11,778 nt of DNA from Candidatus Nitrosymbiomonas sp. (GTDB lineage Bacteria > Sysuimicrobiota > Sysuimicrobiia > Sysuimicrobiales > Humicultoraceae). A model generated the notes under the pieces. It was not told the DNA's origin and made no database searches. It was given only the letters and a program-made list of their open reading frames with translations. How positions within the stretch are numbered: position 1 is the stretch's first letter; each line of letters begins with the position of its first letter. The DNA lies in contig DYHL01000030.1 in the NCBI GenBank assembly GCA_020724185.1, positions 1-11,778 of the forward strand. Direction: 5' to 3'. Of the stretch, positions 6,538 to 11,778 are shown one piece after another. A program made the position numbers and the translations under genes.

Positions 6538-6863
6538 AGCTGGTGCTCGTGATCGCCCAGGAGCAAGACGCGAGTCGGCTCATTGACGCGCTCACCGAGG
6601 CCGAGGTGCAGGCGACCATGCTGGCCAGCACCGGGGGGTTCCTCCGTGCCGGGAACGCCACGATTATCACCGGCGTGGACGATGGTCAAGTTGAGGCCGT
6701 GCTGGAGGTGGTCCGGCGCGTCTGTCAGCGGCGCGAGCAGTTGATGACGCCCATTCCACCGGTCGTGGAACCGGTGGACTCCTACGTAACGTATCCAGTG
6801 AAGGTGGAGGTCGGAGGCGCGATTACCTTCGTGCTGAACGTGGAGCGCATGGAGCGCGTCTAA
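6534..6863 (+). CDS. darA: Cyclic-di-AMP receptor-like PII-type protein (DUF970, DarA/PstA/YaaQ family)
   Basis: A 109-residue protein of the PII-like family that binds the second messenger c-di-AMP as a trimer in Bacillota. I chose ATG 6534 because it overlaps the tmk stop as ATGA and gives the family's usual start Met-Lys-Leu-Val; in-frame GTGs at 6525 and 6528 are less likely. Family signs are Ile-Ala-Gln-Glu-Gln-Asp at 7-12, the strongly conserved Ser-Thr-Gly-Gly-Phe-Leu-Arg-Ala-Gly-Asn at 32-41, Gly47, the Cys/Arg-rich helix near 67-72, and Tyr-Pro-Val-Lys-Val-Glu-Val-Gly-Gly-Ala near the end. Compared from memory with Staphylococcus aureus PstA, positions 24 and 26 are Glu and Gln instead of Asn and Arg. 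The remaining loop residues match closely. No c-di-AMP cyclase lies in this window. Confidence 0.9.
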   Translation: MKLVLVIAQEQDASRLIDALTEAEVQATMLASTGGFLRAGNATIITGVDDGQVEAVLEVVRRVCQRREQLMTPIPPVVEPVDSYVTYPVKVEVGGAITFVLNVERMERV

Positions 6864-6878
6864 GACCGGGGGAGCACC

Positions 6879-7928
6879 GTGGCATTTCGCGACGTTGTCA
6901 ACCAGGATCACGCCATCCTACTGTTTCGGTCGGCGGTCCGCGCCGGAAAGGTCGGGCATGCCTACCTCCTGGTAGGCCCCAGCGGCGTGGGGCGGCGGAC
7001 GCTGGCGCTGGCGTTCGCGCAGTTCCTCAACTGCGAGCGGCCGGACGGCGACGCGTGCGGCGAATGCGACCCGTGCCGGCGGATCGTCTCGGGCAACCAC
7101 CCGGACGTGCGGATCCTCGACGTGGCGCACGACAAGTTCTTCGAGGCGCCCGAGAAGGATTACCGCGGCAAGGAGATCCCGATTGATCAGATCCGCGCCC
7201 TGCGGGCGGACGCCGCGTACCCGCCTTACCAGGGCCGCCGCAAAGTCTACATCATCGCCGACGCCGAGCGGATGAACCCCAGCTCGTCCAACAGTCTGCT
7301 CAAGATCCTGGAGGAACCGCCGGCGCGGATCACCTTCATCCTCGTCGCCGAGTCCGCCGTGGCGCTGCTGCCGACGATCGTGTCCCGCTGCCAACTCGTG
7401 CGGTGTACCTACCTGAGGGCCGACCAGATCGAGCGGGCGCTGGTGGAGCGGTGGCAGACCGACGAAGCCCGGGCCAGGGTGCTCTCATCGCTGGCCGACG
7501 GCCGGCTGGGCCGCGCGCTGGAATGGGCGGATTCCGAGGAGCGGCTCGCAGCGAGGGACCGGTTGCTGGATCTGCTGCCCGCGCTGGAGGAGGGCGACCT
7601 GCTAGTACGGCTCGACGCGGCCGAGGCGTTGGTGAAGCAGACGCAGGGCAAGGAAGGCGACCTGCTGCCCGAGTTGCTGGACCTGGCCGTGCTGTGGTAC
7701 CGGGACCTGCTGGTCTGGAAGCAGCTTCAGGAGCCCGCGCTGCTGGTCAACCGCGACCGGCAGTCCCAGATCGCCAGGTTGGCCGGGGAGTACGGCGAGG
7801 CGATGCCGGGCGCGCGCATCGAGGCGGTGGAGGCGGCGAAGGAGTCGCTGCGGCGGAACGTGAACGCTCGGCTGGCGCTGGAGAAGCTGTTCCTGTCGTT
7901 TGGAGCGGCCCCGGCCGCGACGCCCTAG
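6879..7928 (+). CDS. holB: DNA polymerase III subunit delta prime (clamp loader)
   Basis: A 349-residue AAA+ clamp-loader subunit that helps load the beta sliding clamp at primed DNA. It starts at GTG 6879 with GGGGGAG about 6 bases upstream and 15 bases after the darA-like stop. Seen in order: a Walker A-like loop Gly-Pro-Ser-Gly-Val-Gly-Arg-Arg-Thr (33-41); a zinc site with Cys52, Cys60, Cys63 and Cys66; a Walker B-like Val-Tyr-Ile-Ile-Ala-Asp-Ala-Glu (123-130); Asn-Ser-Leu-Leu-Lys-Ile-Leu-Glu-Glu-Pro-Pro (138-148); and the Ser-Arg-Cys arginine-finger motif at 169-171. The Walker A lysine is replaced by Arg, which fits the known non-hydrolysing role of delta prime. The C-terminal half is helical and less conserved. 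Gene order after tmk and darA supports holB over dnaX. The stop overlaps that of the convergent methyltransferase. Confidence 0.93.
   Translation: MAFRDVVNQDHAILLFRSAVRAGKVGHAYLLVGPSGVGRRTLALAFAQFLNCERPDGDACGECDPCRRIVSGNHPDVRILDVAHDKFFEAPEKDYRGKEIPIDQIRALRADAAYPPYQGRRKVYIIADAERMNPSSSNSLLKILEEPPARITFILVAESAVALLPTIVSRCQLVRCTYLRADQIERALVERWQTDEARARVLSSLADGRLGRALEWADSEERLAARDRLLDLLPALEEGDLLVRLDAAEALVKQTQGKEGDLLPELLDLAVLWYRDLLVWKQLQEPALLVNRDRQSQIARLAGEYGEAMPGARIEAVEAAKESLRRNVNARLALEKLFLSFGAAPAATP
7925..7928. other. Shared palindromic stop codons (CTAG) of two convergent genes
   Basis: The palindrome CTAG gives TAG for holB on the plus strand (7926-7928) and TAG for the RlmI-like gene on the minus strand (7927-7925). 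The coding regions therefore overlap by four bases and no space remains for an intergenic terminator between them; any terminator must lie inside the opposing gene. Confidence 0.95.
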
Positions 7929-9127
7929 AACACCTGCAGCACGAAGCACTTGAGATAGCGGGTCTCGGGCATGGTGGCCAGCATGGGATGGTCCCGCGCC
8001 TGGGACCTGAACTCCACGAGTCGCATCTCCCGCCGGGCGTCCCGGGCGGCCTCCAGCAGCGTCAACCACATCGTCTGCTCGTCCACGTGCCACGAGCACG
8101 AGCAGCTCACCAGAAACCCTTCGGGTCGAAGCAACCGGAGACCGCTCAGGTTGATCTCCTTGTACCCGGCCAGCGCCTTGGGCACGGCGTGCTTGCTGCG
8201 GGCGAACGCCGGGGGATCGAGAACGATCAGGTCGAATCGCTCGCTTGCCTGCGCCAGATCCCGCATCGCGTCAAAGGCATCGGCCACCCGATAGAGGCAG
8301 CGCTCGCCCAAGCCGTTCTGCTCGGCGTGGGCACTGGCCGCGGCGATCGCGTCGGGGCTGGCATCCAGCCCGAGTACGGAGGCGGCGCCTCCCAGTGCGG
8401 CCTGGATCCCGAAGGCGCCGGCATAACAGAACGCGTCGAGGACCCGGGCGCCGCGCGCAAAGGGACCGATGGCCAGCCGGTTCTCCCGTTGATCGCAGAA
8501 CCAACCGGTTTTCTGGCCCGTCGCGATATCAACCAGGAAGCGGGCCGGACCTTCCTGGATCTCGATCTGCGTCGGGGACTCCCCGCGGGCGAACTGCCGG
8601 TAGAGAGGGAGCCCTTCCAGGGTGCGGCTCCGCGCATCGTTGCGCAGGTAGACAATCCCGGCGCCGGTCCGGTCTTCCAGCAGCGCCGCCAGCATCTCCA
8701 CCAGCAGATCACGGCGGCGCTCCATCCCTGCGGTGAGCGTCTGCATTACCAGCACGTCGCCGTAGCGGTCCACGATCAGCCCGGGCAGCAGGTCGCCCTC
8801 GCCGAATACCATCCGGTAGGCGCTGGTACCGGAGACGACCCTCCCCCGGAGGGCGATAGCGGCCTCCAGGCGGCGATGCAGGAACCGATCGTCTATCGGT
8901 TCTTCCTGGTGGGTCAGGACACGGACCCGGATCTTGGACCGCGGGTTGAAGTAGCCGCGACCGAGGAACCGCCCGCGCGGCGTGCAGACGTCCACGATGT
9001 CACCGGATGCGGGATGGTCTTCGACCAGGCCGATCTCTCCCTCATAGACCCAGAGGTGGCCGGCCTCGACCCGTTCCTCGCGGCCGCCGCGCAGCCGTAC
9101 CCGTCCTGTCACGCCATCCCCTGTCAC
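7925..9127 (-). CDS. Class I SAM-dependent 23S rRNA methyltransferase, RlmI-like (PUA domain plus methyltransferase)
   Basis: A 400-residue protein. I chose GTG 9127-9125 because AGGAGG sits 4 bases upstream at 9137-9132; the 14 extra codons back to 9169 read across that site. An N-terminal PUA-like RNA-binding domain (about 8-80) is followed by the RlmI-type methyltransferase. Visible are the conserved Gly-Gln-Lys-Thr-Gly-Trp-Phe-Cys-Asp-Gln-Arg at about 204-214, motif I Leu-Asp-Ala-Phe-Cys-Tyr-Ala-Gly-Ala-Phe-Gly at 230-240, acidic Asp255 for the SAM ribose, Asp-Pro-Pro-Ala-Phe at 304-308 and Ser-Cys-Ser-Cys-Ser at 341-345 with the likely catalytic cysteine. E. coli RlmI makes m5C1962 in 23S rRNA; exact target here is inferred. 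It is a lone gene, convergent with holB and divergent from the IclR gene. Confidence 0.92.
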   Translation of the reverse strand: MTGDGVTGRVRLRGGREERVEAGHLWVYEGEIGLVEDHPASGDIVDVCTPRGRFLGRGYFNPRSKIRVRVLTHQEEPIDDRFLHRRLEAAIALRGRVVSGTSAYRMVFGEGDLLPGLIVDRYGDVLVMQTLTAGMERRRDLLVEMLAALLEDRTGAGIVYLRNDARSRTLEGLPLYRQFARGESPTQIEIQEGPARFLVDIATGQKTGWFCDQRENRLAIGPFARGARVLDAFCYAGAFGIQAALGGAASVLGLDASPDAIAAASAHAEQNGLGERCLYRVADAFDAMRDLAQASERFDLIVLDPPAFARSKHAVPKALAGYKEINLSGLRLLRPEGFLVSCSCSWHVDEQTMWLTLLEAARDARREMRLVEFRSQARDHPMLATMPETRYLKCFVLQVF

Positions 9128-9131
9128 GGTT

Positions 9132-9137
9132 CCTCCT
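9132..9137 (-). promoter_or_regulatory. Ribosome binding site of the RlmI-like methyltransferase
   Basis: On the minus strand the sequence reads AGGAGG, then AACC, then GTG at 9127-9125. This strong site decides the start codon over the longer upstream reading to 9169. Confidence 0.7.
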
Positions 9138-9201
9138 GCTGCGCAAACCCGACAGCCGTACGGTGGCATTCAACGCCCCGTGGAGTCTCTTGATGCGGAG
9201 T

Positions 9202-9227
9202 TCCATGACTGGAGGGTTTCCACCTCC
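9202..9227. promoter_or_regulatory. Candidate operator: overlapping inverted repeats before the IclR gene
   Basis: In the 140-bp divergent space between the methyltransferase and the IclR gene, TCCA (9202-9205), TGGA (9210-9213) and TCCA (9219-9222) alternate, giving two interlocking palindromes. One is TGGA-GGGTT-TCCA at 9210-9222, whose arms resemble those of the E. coli IclR operator palindrome (TGGAAAT...ATTTCCA). GGAGG (9211-9215) also pairs with CCTCC (9223-9227). It lies about 45 to 65 bases before the IclR start, a sensible place for autoregulation. Short arms in a GC-rich sequence mean chance is possible. I see no clear -35/-10 pair. Confidence 0.3.
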
Positions 9228-9267
9228 GGCGGCGAATGGCAGACCGAGATAGAAACGAGGTTTCACA

Positions 9268-10086
9268 ATGCGGAACACGAGCTGGGCCCAGGCAAAGCGC
9301 TCCATCGCGTGGCGCCTGGTTCAATCGGTAGACCGGGCGCTGTCGCTGCTGGATCTTCTCGGAAACGGGAACGCCAGTTGGGGCGTCAGCGAGTTCTCAA
9401 GGGCAACGGGCCTGAGCAAGGCCGTCGTGTTCCGTCTCGTGCGGACGCTGGAAAGGCGCGGCTACGTGGTGCAGTCGCAGGACCGCCGGTACGCGCTCGG
9501 GACCAAGCCGCTCGAACTCGCAAGCGTCGTGCTCCACCGTTTTGATGTCCGCCAGGTCGCGCGCTCAACCATGTTGGAACTCGCGGAGCACACCGGGGAA
9601 TCGGTGGTGTTGACGGCTCCCAGCCGGGACGGGGTGATCTGCCTCGACACGGTTGACAGCCCGCAGCAGATCCGGGTGAGCTTTCGGCTGGGGAGGATCA
9701 CTCCCTGGCACGCGGGCGCCGCCGGCAAGCTCCACCTGGCGTTTCAACCCGAGCCCCTGATCCAGCAGGTGATCGCACGGGGACTCCCACGGCACACCGC
9801 GCGCACGGTTACCAGCAAGAGCAGGCTGCTCCGAGACCTTGCACGGATTCGCCACGACGGATACGCGTTCACCGTGGGGGAGTTCGACAACGGGGTCGCC
9901 GCGATCAGCGCTCCCATCGCGGACTCACGGAAGGAGGTGATCGCCGCTGTCAGCATCGGCGGCCCTGCCCAACGGTTCTCCGCCGAACGCCTCCAGGGCC
10001 TGGTCAAGGAGGTCCGGCAGGCGGCCGGCAGGATATCGCTACTTCTCTTGGGAAGCCCGCCCGCCGGCGGTTCTTCCGCGTCCTAG
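9268..10086 (+). CDS. IclR-family transcriptional regulator
   Basis: A 272-residue regulator with an N-terminal winged helix-turn-helix (about 17-78: Ser-Val-Asp-Arg-Ala-Leu-Ser-Leu-Leu-Asp, Phe-Ser-Arg-Ala-Thr-Gly-Leu-Ser-Lys, Arg-Arg-Gly-Tyr-Val, Tyr-Ala-Leu-Gly) and a C-terminal effector-binding domain (about 95-260). The latter shows His-Ala-Gly-Ala-Ala-Gly-Lys-Leu-His-Leu-Ala-Phe (148-159) and Gly-Tyr-Ala-Phe-Thr-Val-Gly-Glu-Phe-Asp-Asn-Gly-Val-Ala-Ala-Ile-Ser-Ala-Pro-Ile (198-217), both family hallmarks. The start is ATG 9268 with GAGG 7 bases upstream. The Ser/Ala/Gly-rich tail is probably disordered. It lies 41 bases before the solute-binding protein gene on the same strand and likely controls that uptake operon, as many IclR proteins control neighbouring transport and catabolic genes. 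The effector is unknown. Confidence 0.93.
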   Translation: MRNTSWAQAKRSIAWRLVQSVDRALSLLDLLGNGNASWGVSEFSRATGLSKAVVFRLVRTLERRGYVVQSQDRRYALGTKPLELASVVLHRFDVRQVARSTMLELAEHTGESVVLTAPSRDGVICLDTVDSPQQIRVSFRLGRITPWHAGAAGKLHLAFQPEPLIQQVIARGLPRHTARTVTSKSRLLRDLARIRHDGYAFTVGEFDNGVAAISAPIADSRKEVIAAVSIGGPAQRFSAERLQGLVKEVRQAAGRISLLLLGSPPAGGSSAS

Positions 10087-10115
10087 GTACGCGTTCTGCA
10101 AACTCCTCGCGAGGT

Positions 10116-10123
10116 GAGGTGAT
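10116..10123 (+). promoter_or_regulatory. Strong Shine-Dalgarno of the solute-binding protein gene
   Basis: GAGGTGAT is an eight-base match to the complement of the 16S rRNA 3' end and sits 4 bases before GTG 10128 (8 bases counted from the GAGG core). It favours GTG 10128 over GTG 10119, which overlaps the Shine-Dalgarno itself. Confidence 0.65.
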
Positions 10124-10134
10124 ACAGGTGATAC
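10117..10134 (+). repeat. Perfect 9-bp tandem repeat across the start codon
   Basis: AGGTGATAC occurs twice head to tail (10117-10125 and 10126-10134), covering the Shine-Dalgarno and the GTG start. Each unit contains an in-frame GTG, so two starts three codons apart are possible. The unit length keeps the frame. Confidence 0.8.
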
Positions 10135-11732
10135 GACAGAGGCATCTGGCGAATACACTCGCCGCGATCGTGGCCGTGGCCCTGATCGCGCTTCCCGCGT
10201 CGGTCTCCTCTCAGGTCCGAGAGGTTCCCTTCACCTACATCGAGCAACAGATTATTACCTCAATTGACCCGGCAGGGGCCGTGGATGAGAGCAGCCTGCA
10301 CTCGGCCATCAACCTCTACGACCCGCTGCTGTATCCGAACGTCGAGAAGGGGACGATGGAGCCCAGGCCGCACGTCGCGGAGTCGTGGACCATCTCCCCT
10401 GACGGGAAGACCTACACGTTCAAGATCCGCCCGGGAATCAAGTTCCACACCGGGCGCGAGATGACCGCCGAGGACGTGGTCTTCACCATGGACCGCGTGC
10501 TGCGCCTGAAGCGCGGTTTCTTCTGGGTTTGGGCTCCCGTACTCGAGCCCGGGAGCACAAAGGCCGTGGGCCGCCACACCGTGCGGTTTCAGTTGAAGGA
10601 AGCCTACGCCCCCTTCCTTGGGACGATGCTCCTCCTGTTCATCATGGACAAGGACCTGATCATGGCGAACCTGCGCCCCGGCCCGTTCGGGGAGTTCGGG
10701 GACTACGGTGCGGGTCTACTTGACCGTCAAGACGCGGGATCAGGCCCCTACCGCATGGAGAAGTGGGAGCGCGCCACCGAGATGGTGATGGCACGCTTTG
10801 ATGGCTACTGGCGCGGCTGGAAGCCGGGCCAGATCAGCAAGGTCTTCTACAAGACCGTGCTGGAGGAAGCCACGGTCAAGACGCTGATCATAGCCGGGCA
10901 GGCCGACATGGTGAACCAGTGGCTCTCCCCGCCGAGCTTCCTGGAGCTCAAGCAGACGCCCGGTATCGTCGTCAAGGAGGATCCCAGCGTTCAGCTCTTC
11001 CACCTCTTAATGAACACCAAGAAGCCACCGCTGGACAACGTCAAGGTGCGCCAGGCCGTGTCGTACGCGTTCAACTACGACATTGCCATTCAGCAGATCT
11101 TCGTGGGAGCAACCAAGGCAAGGGGACCGGTGCCCATCAAAGTGCCCGGATGGAACCCGCAGACGCCGGTCTACGGCCGGAACGTGGCCAGGGCCAAGCA
11201 ACTGCTGAGCGAGGCGGGCTTCAAGCCCGGTGAGATCACGCTCGAGTACCTCTGGATCACAGGGGTGCCGATGGAGCGGCTGATCGGCCTGCTCCTGAAG
11301 AGCAACCTCGAGGAGATCGGCATCAAGACGGAGATCATTGGTGAGCCGTGGGGACGGGTGGTGGAGCGTGCCGCCAAGGCGGAGACCACCCCGCACATCA
11401 CCGCGATCTTTGACACGCTGAAGTACCCTCACGTTGACAGCCACACCTATGGCATGTACCACCCGAGCTGCTGGGGCACGTTCCGCTGCATGAGCTTCTA
11501 CGAGAACCCCGCGGTCACCAAGCTGCTCGAGCAGGCCCGCCGGACGGTGGATCCCGCGGCACAGATGAAGCTCTACCAGGAGGTGCAGATCCCGATCGCC
11601 AAAGACGCTCCCAGCATCTACATCGCCAACCCTCTCCACCGCATCGCCTTCCGTGACTACGTCAAGGGGTACCGCTACGTGGGGCTGCTTGGCTTCGACT
11701 GCGCGTTCTACGATTTCACCATTGCCCGGTAG
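10128..11732 (+). CDS. ABC transporter substrate-binding protein, family 5 (peptide/oligopeptide-type)
   Basis: A 534-residue exported solute-binding protein (537 if GTG 10119 is used). The signal peptide has a basic start (Arg-Gln-Arg), a hydrophobic core (about 10-23) and a probable cleavage near Ala-Ser-Val-Ser-Ser. No lipobox cysteine is present. The mature part shows SBP_bac_5 hallmarks: Tyr-Asp-Pro-Leu-Leu-Tyr, Pro-His-Val-Ala-Glu-Ser-Trp, Ser-Pro-Asp-Gly-Lys-Thr-Tyr-Thr-Phe, Ile-Lys-Phe-His-Thr-Gly, Thr-Ala-Glu-Asp-Val-Val-Phe, Gly-Ser-Gly-Pro-Tyr, and Val-Arg-Gln-Ala-Val-Ser-Tyr-Ala-Phe. Three C-terminal cysteines (in Pro-Ser-Cys-Trp, Arg-Cys-Met and Asp-Cys-Ala) could form a disulphide. 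The family takes up peptides, but also nickel, sugars, opines and other solutes, so the ligand is open. Permease and ATPase genes are not in the window and may follow the hairpin downstream. Confidence 0.93.
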   Translation: MIRQRHLANTLAAIVAVALIALPASVSSQVREVPFTYIEQQIITSIDPAGAVDESSLHSAINLYDPLLYPNVEKGTMEPRPHVAESWTISPDGKTYTFKIRPGIKFHTGREMTAEDVVFTMDRVLRLKRGFFWVWAPVLEPGSTKAVGRHTVRFQLKEAYAPFLGTMLLLFIMDKDLIMANLRPGPFGEFGDYGAGLLDRQDAGSGPYRMEKWERATEMVMARFDGYWRGWKPGQISKVFYKTVLEEATVKTLIIAGQADMVNQWLSPPSFLELKQTPGIVVKEDPSVQLFHLLMNTKKPPLDNVKVRQAVSYAFNYDIAIQQIFVGATKARGPVPIKVPGWNPQTPVYGRNVARAKQLLSEAGFKPGEITLEYLWITGVPMERLIGLLLKSNLEEIGIKTEIIGEPWGRVVERAAKAETTPHITAIFDTLKYPHVDSHTYGMYHPSCWGTFRCMSFYENPAVTKLLEQARRTVDPAAQMKLYQEVQIPIAKDAPSIYIANPLHRIAFRDYVKGYRYVGLLGFDCAFYDFTIAR

Positions 11733-11737
11733 AACCG

Positions 11738-11767
11738 GCGAGGGGGTGGCGCCAGCCACCCCCTCGC
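11738..11767 (+). terminator. Strong GC-rich hairpin after the solute-binding protein gene
   Basis: A perfect 13-bp inverted repeat (11738-11750 with 11755-11767) and a 4-base GCCA loop start six bases after the stop codon. No run of T follows; the next bases are GGGGGTAGGCT. It may be a terminator of the kind seen in high-GC bacteria. It could also be a stabilising intercistronic stem that keeps the binding-protein mRNA more abundant than that of downstream transporter genes. Confidence 0.7.
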
Positions 11768-11778
11768 GGGGGTAGGCT

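Noticed and set aside
7403..9193. Open frame of 596 codons on the plus strand
   Set aside because: Its first part is holB read in another frame and the rest is antisense to the RlmI-like gene, whose motifs are clear. The translation is low-complexity Gly/Ala/Arg/Pro-rich with no family motif; long spurious frames are expected at this GC content.
1..11778. CRISPR arrays, tRNA or rRNA genes, insertion sequences, integration sites
   Set aside because: No regularly spaced repeats, no cloverleaf or rRNA-like segments, no transposase or integrase, and no terminal inverted repeats were seen by eye.

Overview
High-GC bacterial chromosomal DNA with tightly packed, ordinary housekeeping genes and no mobile element, CRISPR array or RNA gene that I can see. 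Codons are strongly G/C-biased at third positions and GTG starts are common. The order tmk, darA-like c-di-AMP receptor gene, holB resembles the Bacillota arrangement. The neighbouring Ycf45/R3H-type ATPase and an endonuclease Q are known from Bacillota-like, cyanobacterial, deep-branching and archaeal lineages. I infer a thermophilic or environmental Terrabacteria-type organism (Bacillota-like or a candidate phylum such as Sysuimicrobiota), with low confidence. The substrate-binding protein at the right end has a signal peptide but no lipobox cysteine, a weak hint of a periplasm.

Layout. Positions 1-957 (+) hold the end of a metal ABC transporter: the C-terminus of the ATPase, then the ZnuB/ABC-3 permease. 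Positions 1015-1515 (-) encode an exported DUF192 protein. From 1659 to 7928 (+) runs a compact, probably co-transcribed cluster: a geranylgeranyl-reductase-family flavoprotein broken by a frameshift, endonuclease Q, an AAA/R3H nucleic-acid ATPase, thymidylate kinase, a c-di-AMP PII-like receptor, and DNA polymerase III delta prime. Its junctions are very short or overlapping. It meets head-on a (-) strand RlmI-like 23S rRNA methyltransferase (7925-9127), the two genes sharing one CTAG as both stop codons. Divergent from it is an IclR-family regulator (9268-10086), followed by a family-5 (peptide/oligopeptide-type) solute-binding protein (10128-11732) and a strong hairpin at the window's end.

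How the genes fit together. The central cluster joins DNA-damage incision (EndoQ), a putative single-stranded nucleic acid ATPase, dTTP supply (Tmk), a second-messenger sensor (DarA-like) and the clamp loader (HolB). The most interesting point is that EndoQ ends in Gln-Thr-Thr-Leu-Phe, which fits the bacterial sliding-clamp binding consensus. It suggests that this bacterial EndoQ is tethered to the beta clamp, as archaeal EndoQ is linked to PCNA. The second point is the frameshift in the flavoprotein gene: it lies on a 50-bp imperfect duplication whose two copies differ mostly at synonymous positions, pointing to recombination or assembly chimerism between diverged alleles rather than a simple sequencing error. 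I found no clearly new multi-gene system; the candidates are listed as findings.
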